Below are positions 1 to 10,791 of a stretch of 49,697 nucleotides of DNA, one piece after another. Every line of letters starts with the position of its first letter. Position 1 is the stretch's first letter. The DNA is from Pleurotus ostreatus/Saccharomyces cerevisiae fusant (taxonomy: Eukaryota > Opisthokonta). Made by a program: the position numbers and the translations under genes. The stretch lies in NCBI GenBank assembly GCA_024196135.1, contig JAMQCK010000148.1:1-49697 (forward strand). Reading direction: 5' to 3'. A model generated the notes under the pieces. The model was given only the letters and a program-made list of their open reading frames with translations. It had not been told where the DNA came from and did no database searches.

Positions 1-39
1 CTGTCGGGTCGGGCTTGTTGGGTATGGGGGGAAATCTAC

Positions 40-480
40 CTTGATCGACTCGCCGATCGCGGCGAAAATCACCTTCCCAGGTTCGAAGGGCTGCAAAGTA
101 ATCGGTAAGGAAGGGTTCATGCGATCCCGCCGCTCACGAAAGACGAAGTGACTCACGATTCCTACACCTTCTCCAATGCCACTAGAAAGCGTGCCGACGA
201 CCGCAACAATGCGACGTAGACGCCCTGACAGCCGAACCGCTCCGTCTTTGCGAAAATCCCTGAAGGATGTTCTATGCGCGTCGAGGAAGTCGAAGATTGC
301 ATCCGCCGAGTCAAACTTGCTGGCGAGCGTCCCAGTCGGCAATATCAGCTTCAACTTAGCGTCATCCTCAAAATTCTTCAGGGCTTCGCGCCAAAGAGCC
401 GCAAGCGGGTCGCCGAGAGTCGGTGGTGCCCCCGATGCCGATGCCGCTGGCAGAGGTGTATGGATGGGCAAAGAGGACAT
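40..480 (-). CDS. Goodbye-NACHT NLR, N-terminal fragment (runs off left edge)
   Basis: Two exons on the minus strand, 480..157 and 90..40, with a GT-AG intron at 156..91 (donor GTGAGT, acceptor TTGCAG). Exon 1 opens with MSSLPIHTPL and carries the pattern DPLAALWREAL...FRDFRKDG...GTLSSGIGEGVG. Exon 2 is exactly 51 nt and encodes PFEPGKVIFAAIGESIK. Both match the first two exons of the complete NLR at 6523-10642, and the 51-nt second exon is found in every NLR of the window. The W-x-E-A start, the FR-F-R-DG motif and the PF-P-K-x-IF motif resemble the fungal STAND N-terminal Goodbye domain. A donor (GTAGAT) follows exon 2, so the NACHT and repeat domains should lie beyond base 1. The start codon was chosen because it aligns with the paralog start; an earlier in-frame start is not excluded. 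Confidence 0.86.
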
Positions 481-607
481 CGACGAGGCGTTCAGAATGG
501 GTCAGCGCCGTGGAAGGCAAGTGCGTGAACAGTGATGTGCTTGGAATGCGATTTACTGGTCTTTGGGATGGCGACGTGGCTAGGAGGATGAAGATGGGGG
601 CGCAAGA

Positions 608-625
608 CAAGAGACAGTTACAAGC
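608..625 (-). promoter_or_regulatory. Conserved 5' flank element of the left partial NLR
   Basis: The plus-strand sequence CAAGAGACAGTTACAAGC lies about 130-145 nt upstream of the ATG at 480. The NLR at 10642 has a near copy, CAAGAGACAACTACAGC, at almost the same distance from its own ATG. Conservation outside the coding region suggests a shared promoter or transcription-start region, or simply recent common ancestry of the flank. Confidence 0.35.
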
Positions 626-2539
626 GTGGTCTCGCGCCGCCGCGTAGCTCAACAGCTACTCGCCGTACTACCAGCGCCTACCAGGCTAAAACGACAGTCA
701 GCTGTACGCCGTCTGCAGGAGATCGCCGACTCACAGCCCCAATGAAGGCGCAGATGAGCTGGATAGCGCCTCGCTAGTCGCGGGGAGTGCCACTATGGCG
801 GCGGTATTGACGTGAAGACGCCAGCAGCCAGGTGGGGACACGCCGTCCTGAGGTAAAGATAGGCGTGCCACAGCAGGGCCTCACGCCCTAGTAAGGCTAA
901 GAAGCGGTCCAGGACGAGTCTCGCGCGATGATAACGCAAGCACACCCTGCGCCACGAGCGTCTTGATCCACAGCTTCTGCTTCTGCGTGGGCTCTGCTCC
1001 ATCTTGGTCGTCGATATCCGGTCCACTGCCGCCCGCAGTGGACCGAGCGAAGGACGTCCGAGCCCAAGAGACGCGCGATTCCAATGCTTTGATACCGTCG
1101 GCGGTGATAGATACCCGCTTCATGACCATCGGCGGAAGAGTTGGGTGGCGCGCAGTCACCCACTGACCCAACGGATACGTACAGCGCGGGCTTTGACGGG
1201 TGGCCGGCGCAGGGATCGTCGCAGCAGCGAAGGAGATCATCGCAGCAAAGAAGGGAGAAACAAGCAAGGATATATTCGGAGGCATACCTCGGAGTGACAA
1301 GTGACAGGACGAGTATATGACGGATGCGACGCGGCCGCTCCGCGACCTTCCCGCTATTTAGCAAACACTTACCGCGGCGAGGCCTAGCACCGACTCAAGG
1401 ACCATTCACCCAACAACAACGCGTACGCTTGAGCGCGTAGTTCACGAGGACCTGCGAAGACGGATGAGCTCGAGCAGCGCACGGGCGACACCCAAGCGTA
1501 CCTCCATCCCCTGTGATCTGGCCGCGCTCGAACGAGGATACTTGCGCAGCCGCCGAAGTATCGCAGCTGCCGGAGTCCTGTGTTACCAGCCCCGCAAACA
1601 CGTCCTGACCGCAACCCCGGGAGGACGTACGGAGCCTGGCCGGGACACAGAGACGGGGTGAGCGGGCCGACGTTTCGTGAGCTTGAGGGATCGCTCGACT
1701 TGTCGGCGCGGTGGGTCTCAAGTATCGAATGGGCGCGATTCATATTACTCGAGGCAGAAGGGCCAGCCTGGTTCGAGGTTCCTTTGGGTCAGAGACCAGT
1801 TGCAACGTGTATAGGGTGCCGGATGCTGAAGTCGCGCATGTCGTGTATGTAGGGCTCGGCGGCGGCGCGCTTAAGGCTGCATCTAGTCGTCGAGCGAAAG
1901 GGGGACCTTCGCCATGTCGTGCGCTCGAGGTCCGTATGAGAGATGACTTGCGTCGGAAGCTTGCCGTTGAACGGGGGATCGTTCGCAATGTGATTGACGA
2001 TGTAGTTGAGCGGAGTGGATCGGTATGGAAGGTGCGCGGGCGTAGACAGATGTCGAGGGCGAGGCCATGAAGCTCTTCCGATTGAGGAGGAGGATGTGCG
2101 CGTAGCTGTCGGGCTAGGCGAACGTCTCGAAGTTGGTGCGCGGGGAGTGCTTCACGTAGGGGGATCGGGGGAAGAGTTAGAAGATGATGGCTCTTCGAGT
2201 ACGCCTGTGTCTCTGATTTCTGGTTGTCTGCGAGCGAGAGCCGACCCTGCGAAGCGGCGGTGAGCAACGGCAGGAGGGGCGTTTGTGGGCTTCACGTACG
2301 TCGAAGCACACGCTCTCCAGGTACCAATAGTTGGATAGGGTACCGCCGTCTTTCATTCGGTACCGTAGAACCCTCTCTGAGCTGCGCTGGGGAGGTGAAC
2401 GTTGCGCGACATCGATCTTGCAGAGCATAATCAACGAGTTTCTGTCATCGCCGTCTTGTTGGCTGTCCAGAAGAAGCACGAGAGCGAGAAGATGTGGAGG
2501 ATACGAACACTTGCGACGACCATGGTGGGCGGAAGGAAA
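626..2539. other. Intergenic, no gene recognised
   Basis: Only short overlapping frames are visible, with no exon-intron structure, known motif or similarity to other parts of the window. A minus-strand frame at 881-1300 has a protein-like composition but no recognisable domain. Confidence 0.5.
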
Positions 2540-2635
2540 GAAAACAAAGCCGCTGCTTGCACTTGTTTGACAACGCCATTCTTCCGAATTTGGAAGGCTT
2601 TGTTCGACTTGGCTCTAACTTCCATCCCCTCCCTC
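2540..2635 (-). repeat. Fragment of the NLR-associated repeat (copy R0)
   Basis: It contains the exact 14-mer GGAAGGCTTTGTTC at 2592-2605. On the minus strand the frame reads KSNKAFQIRKN followed by KQVQA. The same peptide-like pattern occurs on the minus strand near 12.7 and 14.4 kb and on the plus strand near 34.5 and 42.75 kb. Only this end of the repeat is recognisable here. Confidence 0.6.
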
Positions 2636-2639
2636 GTAT

Positions 2640-4354
2640 ACCCAGCCGTATCACACGCGTCAAGCTGGTGCCATATATCTCCAAGGCCTCTTACACGATC
2701 CGTCAAATAAGCCCCGACTTGCTGGCTCCCACTTTGCTCAACTCAATGCACAGCATGGCGGCTCCTCGCGGGCGGCAGAAGTATGCCTTCTTCCGTATAC
2801 GACCTCTCAAGCGAGGGCCGATCAAGGCTTCCTGAGTTGGCATTGAAGCTCAGAATACAAGTAGGAGGCCGTAGGGTACAATCATCACTCGAAGGACGGT
2901 TGTGAGGCCATGCGTATTATTCTGTGGACGTCTCTCCGCGCATATGCGCGTACAGCTACTGAAACGCAGAGGGAGAAAGGCCAAATTAGAACGCAATCCG
3001 TCGCCGGAGCGAAATAGAAATGAAGCATCGTATACTTCATGACCGTACCTAGATACAGGAACGTGATTGACAAGGGAAGCCATAGCTCTCCCCGACGTGG
3101 ACCGCCACAATTGAGAGGCGCACTCGCGCGGTGAAGACCCGCGTTGTACAGTATAGCCAACATGCGCGAGTGCGACGCACGCTGAGCACAACCTGAACCC
3201 GTCGGCCTGGAGCAAGCCGGTCGAGCTCGAACGGGACCCGTCCACGTCAGATGGCTACGCTAGAGCGACAAGGAAGCCCACCTGCTCGGGCAAACGCCAA
3301 TGCCGCGCGAGCCGACAGCACCGGCGGGCGGGGCTAGCCTGGATGGATAGCGTCGGGCGTATGCTGCCGCTCCACTGGGTCGCATCCGTGCTGCCGCTCC
3401 AATGAGTCGCACGCGTCGACGCGACCGCTGGTAATGTGTCTCGGAGGTCTAACAGGTATCGTTCGGCGATGGGTGAGAAAAAGGAGACCAAGTAAAAGGT
3501 GGCGGCGGTGGACGTCTGTATCGTGTCCTTGATGGGTTGTTGACGGGCGGTACGTGGAGGAACGGAACCTGGCGTACTTCGAGACGTGAATGAAGGACGC
3601 CCGGGCGAGTGCAGCTTTTCTAGATGCAAAGAAGGGGTGACGCCGTATGGTCGACAGGGTAAAGTTGAAGAGTCGATAGGCGTGAAGTCGTTGGGAAGAT
3701 GAGCAAGCTGCATGTCGAACGATGACTTGAGTAGGTCGCGTAGGGCGGAAGTGCTGAGAGGGATCGGGGAAGCATGTTCTTTGAGGGCGTCCCAAGACTG
3801 AATGCGGACGTCTGGAGCGGGGTCGGCCGTCGATCTCTCGAAGAGCCCTGCGATGCGAGCATCAGCAAGGACGAGAAGGCGGCAGTTGCTGGGACGCACC
3901 TTAGGATGAATCCCTGAATGCGATACACCTCACAACATCTTGTTCGCATATCGTCATGTGTAGACCGAGTGGGTATTCGTTGATACGCGGAAGATGAGGG
4001 AAAGCGCGACCTTTGGCCATACCGATCATGAAGAGCAGCGGGGACGTTCTACGAGGTCCCAAGCCCGGTCGCTCGGCTCGGCCAGGGAAGGGGGCAGCAT
4101 GACTTCGCTCCGAGTTTCACGAGATCCTTGATCAGCGAGGGGTACTATTCGACCGTGTATCTGACGCGTGACGAGAGAGCGCAAGGACGAAGGCGTCCAG
4201 TACCACGGAGTCAAGAGGACGAGTTGGAGACGGTTTGCTCGTGTGTCCTGCATAAGACTATGTTGGTGAACGAGAGCGAGTTCAGCATAATGGTCATGGT
4301 GGCATGAGAGAAGGAGGAGGAGCATTGGAACGACTTTCGATTTGTCAGCAGCGT
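2640..4354. other. Intergenic with a 27-bp duplicated unit
   Basis: No supported gene. A 27-bp unit beginning GCTGCCGCTCCA is repeated twice at 3363-3416. A minus-strand frame at 3255-3899 stays open for 214 codons, but it starts with GTG, crosses that duplication and shows no known motif. A short stretch near 3020-3070 resembles 11310-11350 (shared ACCGTACCTA core), upstream of the next NLR. Confidence 0.45.
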
Positions 4355-5470
4355 CACATATCCGCATCGGGAAGGCTTTGTTCAGCTCAAGTTCATCTTG
4401 CCTCTGCCGTCCATCATCTCAAGTGCTGTGTACTTCTAGCTTTGCAATGCGAACTGCCCTCTTCCACTATGAGCATGGGATAGTCCCCCCTCTGATATAC
4501 CGCGCTGTCGCGCTCTTTGCGGGTTCACCTGCTCGACTTGACGATCGGAGGCGTCCTCCCTAGGACTGTTCTTTCTTGACTGAGAACAATACCTCAGACG
4601 CATCCGCGAGTGAAAGATTTTGATGCTACGGGCGGGGGATGGCGGGATGCTTGCTTAGGCAAGCGCTCGCGGCCTGAGCAACTACCGCGGTGGCTACGCG
4701 TATCTGGGTATGTGACGAATCCATCACCTCAGACGCACCTCTGATGGACTTCTTAAGCCTTGTACTATCCTTAAGGTCGTCGGTATGATACGGGGAAGAG
4801 CCTCCTGCTCTTCACTCCAACCTGTTGCGTGACGAACATAGAGATCGAACCGCTGCACGGACGAAGGTGCGCCACCTTCATATCCCTTCTCGTATGCGTC
4901 GCTCACGGATCTTTACAGTCGTATCCTCACATAGTCTCCAAGCGACATCAGTAAAGACGACGCTGAACTAAAAGGAAGATATGACGATCGGCGCATCGCG
5001 CATCCCCAACCCCATTCAAGTTCCTCGTCAGCCCGTGAAACCGCTTTTCTCGCCACGAATTCACCAAACCTGCACTCTTCAAGGTCGTCTTGAGCTCTGG
5101 CTACGCCTTCAAGGGACCGCGTCGCCTCCATCGTCGGCAACTTCGCCGAGTTTGGCGTACGTCCCGGCCGCAAAGACACTTCTCGCGCGACCGCAGCTTC
5201 TACGCCACGCCCTCGCCCTCGGACGTGGGCAGCAATGATACCGAGGACTACCTTTGGGCGAAGGCGTGCCTCCGTTGGACACGGCGTTGGGGCTCGCGAA
5301 CGTTGACTATACTCGCGATCGTCAACTATACTTGCGATCGTCAACTATACTTGCGATCGTCAACTACACTTGCGATCGTCAACTATACTTTCGCGCTTGG
5401 CAGGGACGAGCGTCGGCCAGTTCGGTCAGTCACCCAGTTGTCTGGCGCATATGCGGGATTGAGGTCCTTG
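4355..5470 (-). repeat. NLR-associated repeat, copy R1
   Basis: This is one of six longer or shorter copies of an unidentified repeat. On the minus strand, in order, it has a conserved frame with KLPTMEATRS, VARAQDDLEEC and RADEELEWG (about 5150-4990), then MSDAYEKGYEGGAPSS (about 4906-4860), then the 14-mer at 4370-4383. The same order of blocks is seen in the copies at 12.7-13.7, 33.6-34.5 and 41.8-42.8 kb. The frame is not continuous over the whole unit, so it is annotated as a decayed repeat, not a gene. No match to a known transposase or reverse transcriptase motif was seen. Confidence 0.7.
5302..5396. repeat. 19-bp tandem repeat, 5 units
   Basis: Five consecutive 19-bp units of the form GTCAACTATACTTGCGATC; the first and last are slightly diverged. 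The homologous place in copy R2 (about 13650) has only one such unit, flanked by the same sequence (GCGAAC before, GACGAGCGTC after). The array is therefore an expansion specific to copy R1. Confidence 0.9.
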
Positions 5471-6522
5471 TGTATACCGACTTCTAGGTTGCGAGAGGCG
5501 TGAAGAGCGAGCCGACGACCCCTTCGCTCGCGCGCACGGAATTTCAGCAGCGAGAACATCCGGATGCCCTCACCACTCGTTGCGCGAATGAAGATGCACG
5601 ACTATCATAGCGGCGCGTGGACGATCTTTGGGTCGAGGTTGTTGAAGCCCGCGTCGACACCGGCTCTCAATGTTGGTATCTGGCAGCGCGAGTGGCGCTC
5701 TTCCTGCGCATCCTCATACTCGTCTCCCGTCGCTAACGCTCTGTTCGATGTCGACGGCATCCGGCGTTTACGGGCCCTCGAGAGGCGGCACCTTGGAGAG
5801 CCCATACACGATCGCTGCTGCATCGCGCGCACCAATATCGATTGCACCGTCGACTACTTCGAGGTCTCGAGGCATGTCAGTAGGGCGAATTCGTACGTGC
5901 AGTGGGGTGCGTCTCTACGCGTAGTGAGGCGCGTCCCCACGTGCAGTGAGGTACATACGTATGTGGTTTCTGTAACTAGCTCTGCTCCTCGCGCTCATGT
6001 ACATCTTCGCGCAGTATATCTATGCAATCTCGTTCCCTGACAGATCGGTCTCGGTCTGTATCAGACTGTCCGCGCCCCGTTCTGGATCCAAGTAGTACCA
6101 CGACGCCTGCGAGTCTGTTCGTATGTACAGTAGGTATCGGAGAAGTCAAGAATCATATCAAGTGTTCCAACAACGAAATCGTCCGCCTCTGCATATCCTT
6201 CAGTCTCCGTCGTCGCGGTGATCGTCGAAGTGACCGTGGAGGCGACCGTCGAGGTGACCGTTGAGATGTCGCGAGAACGACCGCGGCCCTTCGCTTCGCC
6301 ATCTGGTGCGCATTGTCAGTCTCCGTGCGACTCGTCGAGTGGTATTTACTCACCTCACGCGCTATACTCTAGTCCATCTCGCCCGAGATTCCTTCGTTCC
6401 AGTCCCCTTCATTCGAGTCTCCTGCGTCTGGCTCTTCGCCCTTCGCTGGAGTTCCGTTCGCTCCACTCCCAGTCGCTCAAGTCCTAGTACCATGGTACGC
6501 TCCAGTCCCATTCGCTCCAATC
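5471..6522. other. Intergenic with short degenerate tandem repeats
   Basis: No gene is seen. A 22-bp unit (form CGTGCAGTGAGGTACATACGTA) is present three times at 5896-5961. A 12-bp unit (form GTGACCGTCGAG) is present four times at 6218-6265. The stretch lies just downstream of the 3' end of the minus-strand NLR. Confidence 0.6.
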
Positions 6523-9500
6523 TCACTGCCATTGTACGCTCCCGTCCCCTTCGCTCTGCTCTTCTTCGGCCTCTCCTCCGCCTTCGTCCTGCACAGTCGA
6601 CACCACGACTTGCGGCGCGCTGTCCCTCGCTCCTGCCCGTAGGAGCATAGCGCGAATGCGCTCTTCTATCTCTGCATCTCTATGCCTTGCATTGCGCCCA
6701 ATGACATCCAAGGGACTCGTCCCGTCGTAGGCGAGAGTCGTTGCGTCGGCGCCCAGATCTAGAAGCGTCCGCACAGCCTGTTCTCTGTTGCTGTAAACCG
6801 CCCAACATAAGGGTGTCCTCCCCTTGTCATCTCGACTTTCCTTCATCGCCCCTCGTTCGCAAAGCAAGCGAATGCAATTGACATACCCCCTTTCGGAGGC
6901 GATATGAAGAGAAGTGGACCCGCGAGTTGACTCGCGAGCCTCGATATCTGCGCCTGAGTCGAGGAGAAGCTGAACGATGTGGTCGCGGTCCCCGTCGCCG
7001 AACCGATTGTAGGGATTGATCCCGACGGCTATGTGGAGTGCCGTCCAGTCATCATGTCCTCGAGTGTTGGTGTCGGCCCCTTGACCAATGAGGAGAGAAG
7101 CAACTCCGACATGGTTGTTACGACTAGCCGCATGATGCAGGGCAGTCCATCCTCTTTTATCGCGGGCCTCGATATCGACACCTGGCTGATTGAGAAGGAG
7201 GCTCGCAATGCTCCTCTTGCCATTATGAGCAGCGATATGTAGAGAGTGCAATTGCAAGCGGTCATTAGTTCGAGCTCCTACATCTGCACCCCTGGCGATG
7301 AGGAGGGCGGCGATGTCGTATTTACCGTTTAAGACCGCCTTAAGGAGGGCGGTGATGCCCCATCCAGAGCAAGCGTCGATTTCAACCCCCTGCTGGTTGA
7401 GAAGCAATTCAGCGATGTCTTTGTAGCCCTGCTCGACAGCATAGTGCAGCGGCGTTTCGCCATGTCGCCCTCTGTGATCTGAAACATCTGCTCCTCGAGA
7501 GATGAGCAGAGCAGCAACGTCGTAATGGCCATGAAATGCCGCAACGTGCAGCGCGGTCCCAGAGTACAACGACCTGACGTTGACATCAACACTAGAGTGG
7601 TCGAGCAGGGCTTTTACGATGCCTTGGTGGCCCCGTTTAGTAGCAATATGCAGCGCTGAGTCGTATCTATCCTGAGGAATTCCACTTGCCCCCAGTTCTA
7701 TTAAAAGGAGGGCAACCTCGTGTTGGTCGTCTCTTATCGCCTTGTAGAGAGCAGTTTCCGGGTGCCACAAGGCATTCACGTTGGTCCCCCTTCCTTTGTC
7801 ATATAGAAGTTTAATCAGTCGTACATGCCCTGTCTCTGCGGCGATATGTAGAGCATCGCAGAGGGCGCCGTCCACTCCACGTGTACTTGGTGCATTGCTG
7901 ATTGCCATGGTAATGTCTGACTCAAGCTCATCGTAGTGATAGCTGCCTGCCATGTCCACATATCGCATCCAGCCGGGGGAGAGTTGTGATCGTGGGTTCC
8001 ATGAGCTTGTGGCGCTCATATATGCTATGCCCGTTCGAGCCATGAGTGCATACGCAAGTCCCGCGTCAATGTGGAATTCGGATGTGGGTGGAAGCGCCAA
8101 GAGGAAGTCCCGTACGGAGGCATGCGAAAAGCGAACCACTGGCATCAAGGAGTTGTGAATGGATATGAAAGTTGAGCCCACGAGCGCGAGCATGTCCATT
8201 GGCGAGGGTTTCAAGCTAGCATCGAAGACCGGTATGCGCTCCGAATAGTCGAAAGACAGGAGCAGCGCGAACTCCCGGGTACTCAGTGGCTCGTACGACA
8301 TGAGTAGCCAGGTGAGTAGTATGCGCACGTCCGCACGGTCCTCGGGTTGAATGGCCTGCAGACATTGCTCGTATGCTTCGCTGAGCGTCTTCGGCAACGT
8401 CTTCAATTTCTGGCGGACCTTTCTAGGTATTCCTGAGATGCTTGAAAGCGCCTGGATCTGCAGGAGGGTCCATCGGAAGCTGAAGTGCATAGAGGCATCA
8501 GCATTCTCGCCAAGGTAAGGCACAAGATTGGAGAACACACCTTCCGTCAGCGCCACTTCCAAGCGCCTCTCGAGTGAGATCAATGTCGTTCATGGCCATT
8601 CTCACAAGGGGGCCACCCTGATTGAAAGCTCCCTGGATTACAGCGCCAATATCATCTTTCACCAAGCCGTCCCAAATGATGATAGTTCGGTCGCAAAGGT
8701 CATCCAAGCGGTCATAGAAGAGCACTTCCCCGCGACTGGAGAGCAACAAGCGTACATCGGGACGCGTCCTGAGGTGCTCCAGAAGAGTGATGACATCCGT
8801 ATCATCAGCTTCATCGAGAGCATCGACGACGATGAAGACAGGACCCGGAAGATTGTCTAAAAGGCCGCTGAGCTGGTTTTGCAACGTGTCGAGTGACGGC
8901 TGCGAGTTTCCGCTCATGTGATCTTCGCGTGTATCAGAAAGCACAGACAAGCTTTCGTTACTGAACTGAGCGAGTTGGCAGAGCAACGAAGCGTAAAGAG
9001 CGCGTAGGTTTCGGTAATGGGACCCATTTGTGGCGTCGAAGAAATGCTGGAGGACGAGCGGTTGTGGATCTTGCGAGAAACAGTAGGCACGTAGAATCTG
9101 GATGGCGCCGGCTCTGTCCGATCGTGTGAGAGGTTAGAACCAGACAGTGGACTTGGAACATACATCAGGGTACTCTTTCCGGAGCCCGCTGATGTCGCGT
9201 CAGAAGGATATCGAACAGCGCAGAGGGGCCCGTACCTTTTCCCTGCAGCCATAGCGCTCTCTTGAGGCCTGATTTGAGAGCGGCAAAGTCTGCGCCATCC
9301 AGAAACCATGCTCCAGTCGATGGCACTCGATGATGCAGAAGGTCATTCAGCCTCGGCGAACAATCCTGATACTGTAGCCACGAGCATATTCTAGCCATGT
9401 CGGTGGACCCTACGACACTGAGCCAGGATATCAGAGAGTACGGTTTTCGAAACTTACTCTTGTTGTTGTCGACGCTGGCCACGTGGTTGCGAAGGGCGCT

Positions 9501-10642
9501 GTGTATATTCTCCAGAGAACCGTGGATGTCGAGGATCTCTTTCGAGGTCACGGATGAGCTGCGTAATATTTCCTCTAAATTCAAGCTCGGTCAGCAGCAC
9601 GCTTGAACCGTCGCAACGCAACGAGACCTACCATACACATCCTGTGCGAGCTGCGCTATCGACGCCAGGCATCGTTGATTGATATCCTGATCTTGCGCTG
9701 CTCCTGGGAAGGGTTGTTCAGCCAATACCAAATCACAGAGCAACAGCATGCGCATACCTTTCACGCCGTCCATGAGAACAGCAAGCGTCTTCTGTGCAGT
9801 GGTCAGCGTGACAGCAGAGACCGCTTGATGGTGATTTGTGGCAAGCCGACGGAGGTCGTTCAAAGCATCCGATACTGTCTTCGACTGTGCGAGTTTCTTC
9901 AGCCATGTCCCTGGGCGCAGTTAAGCATCATCGAGGAACGTGATCGGGCACAAATACGCACGGAAGCGCCCATCTTGTTGTAGCTTCGTGATTACTCCGA
10001 GCACTCTAAGTATCTGCGCGAGAAGCTTCACGGATGGATCCCGAAGCGAAGAGTTGATGTCCTCGCCGACAGCGGGCTGTATGATGCGCAGTTGTTGCTC
10101 CATGGTGTCGAACGCGGCGTAGATCGCGTCGAAGTCGTCCCTCACGGCCAACGCAGCCTGGATAACAAGGCTGCTCAGCGAGTTAAGGAGATGAACCACG
10201 ACGTGTGCGTACCTTGACCAACTCCCCGATGGCGGCGAAAATCGCCTTTCCAGGTGCGAAGGGCTGCAGCATAGATGGTCAGCAAGGGCCCGCTTTCGCG
10301 GGGGTCAAGATGACTCACGACGCCTACGCCCTCTCCGATGCTACTGGAGAGCGTTCCGACCACCGAAACGATGTGGCGGAGACGGCCTGATAGGTGGAGA
10401 GCTCCGTCTTTACGGAACGCCTTGAAGGTGGCCTCATGGTCGTTTACGAAGTTGAAGATGGCGTCCGCCGAATCAAGCGTGTTCGGGCTGCTCGCAGCCG
10501 GCGATGATAGCTTCACGTGCGTTTCGCTCTCGTATCTTGCGACGGCTTCAAACCAGAGGCCCACAAGCGGGTCGGCGTGTGTTGGTGGAGGGTCCAACGC
10601 CGGCGCCGCTGAAGGATGCGCACGGCTGGGCGTAGAGAACAT
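6523..10642 (-). CDS. Goodbye-NACHT-ankyrin NLR, long ankyrin array
   Basis: A fungal STAND protein modelled as 10 exons: 10642..10319, 10263..10213, 10157..9962, 9910..9758, 9703..9632, 9574..9458, 9409..9236, 9188..9164, 9113..8541 and 8479..6523. It sums to 1213 residues with all phases joined. Residues about 20-240 are Goodbye-like (LWFEAVARYE, FKAFRKDG, PFAPGKAIF). Walker A is GKAGSGKST at about 361-369, on a 25-nt exon. Walker B is VVDALDE. A helical region with DRADVRILLTWLL and FSHASVRDFLL follows. At least 11 ankyrin repeats (for example TALHVAAFHGHYDVAALLI) fill the C-terminal half, and the tail is acidic. The DNA shows signatures of NTP binding, oligomerisation and ligand-sensing modules; a role in non-self recognition or cell death is family knowledge. 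An alternative exon 3 acceptor at 10170 would break the frame. Confidence 0.9.
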
Positions 10643-10774
10643 TGGTGAAGTGTTTTCTAACGGTCGATGTTGTGGGCGAGTAGACCGTGGTCGATGCAGC
10701 TGGATGTGCTGGAGATGCAATATGAGAAGGCGGGTGGTTAGAGGGAAGAGAATGCGAACCTCGAAGATGAAGGG

Positions 10775-10791
10775 CAAGAGACAACTACAGC
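10775..10791 (-). promoter_or_regulatory. Conserved 5' flank element of the 6.5-10.6 kb NLR
   Basis: CAAGAGACAACTACAGC (plus-strand reading), about 133-149 nt upstream of the ATG at 10642, matches the element at 608-625 upstream of the left partial NLR. Confidence 0.35.

Noticed and set aside
3255..3899. 214-codon minus-strand open frame
   Set aside because: It begins with GTG, spans a 27-bp direct duplication, and no known family or splice structure was found.
5302..5396. CRISPR-like array
   Set aside because: The units are directly adjacent with no spacers, and the genome is fungal.
4355..5470. Repeat R1 as an LTR or a DNA transposon
   Set aside because: No terminal repeats, target-site duplication, reverse transcriptase or transposase motif could be seen, so a class was not assigned.
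6218..6265. 12-bp repeat giving a VEVTVEAT-like peptide
   Set aside because: It is an isolated in-frame run in intergenic DNA with no gene around it; treated as a simple tandem repeat.
10171..10199. Extension of exon 3 of the minus-strand NLR up to the acceptor at 10170
   Set aside because: It joins out of frame with the 51-nt exon 2; the acceptor at 10158 (CAG before GCTGCG) is in phase and matches paralog length.
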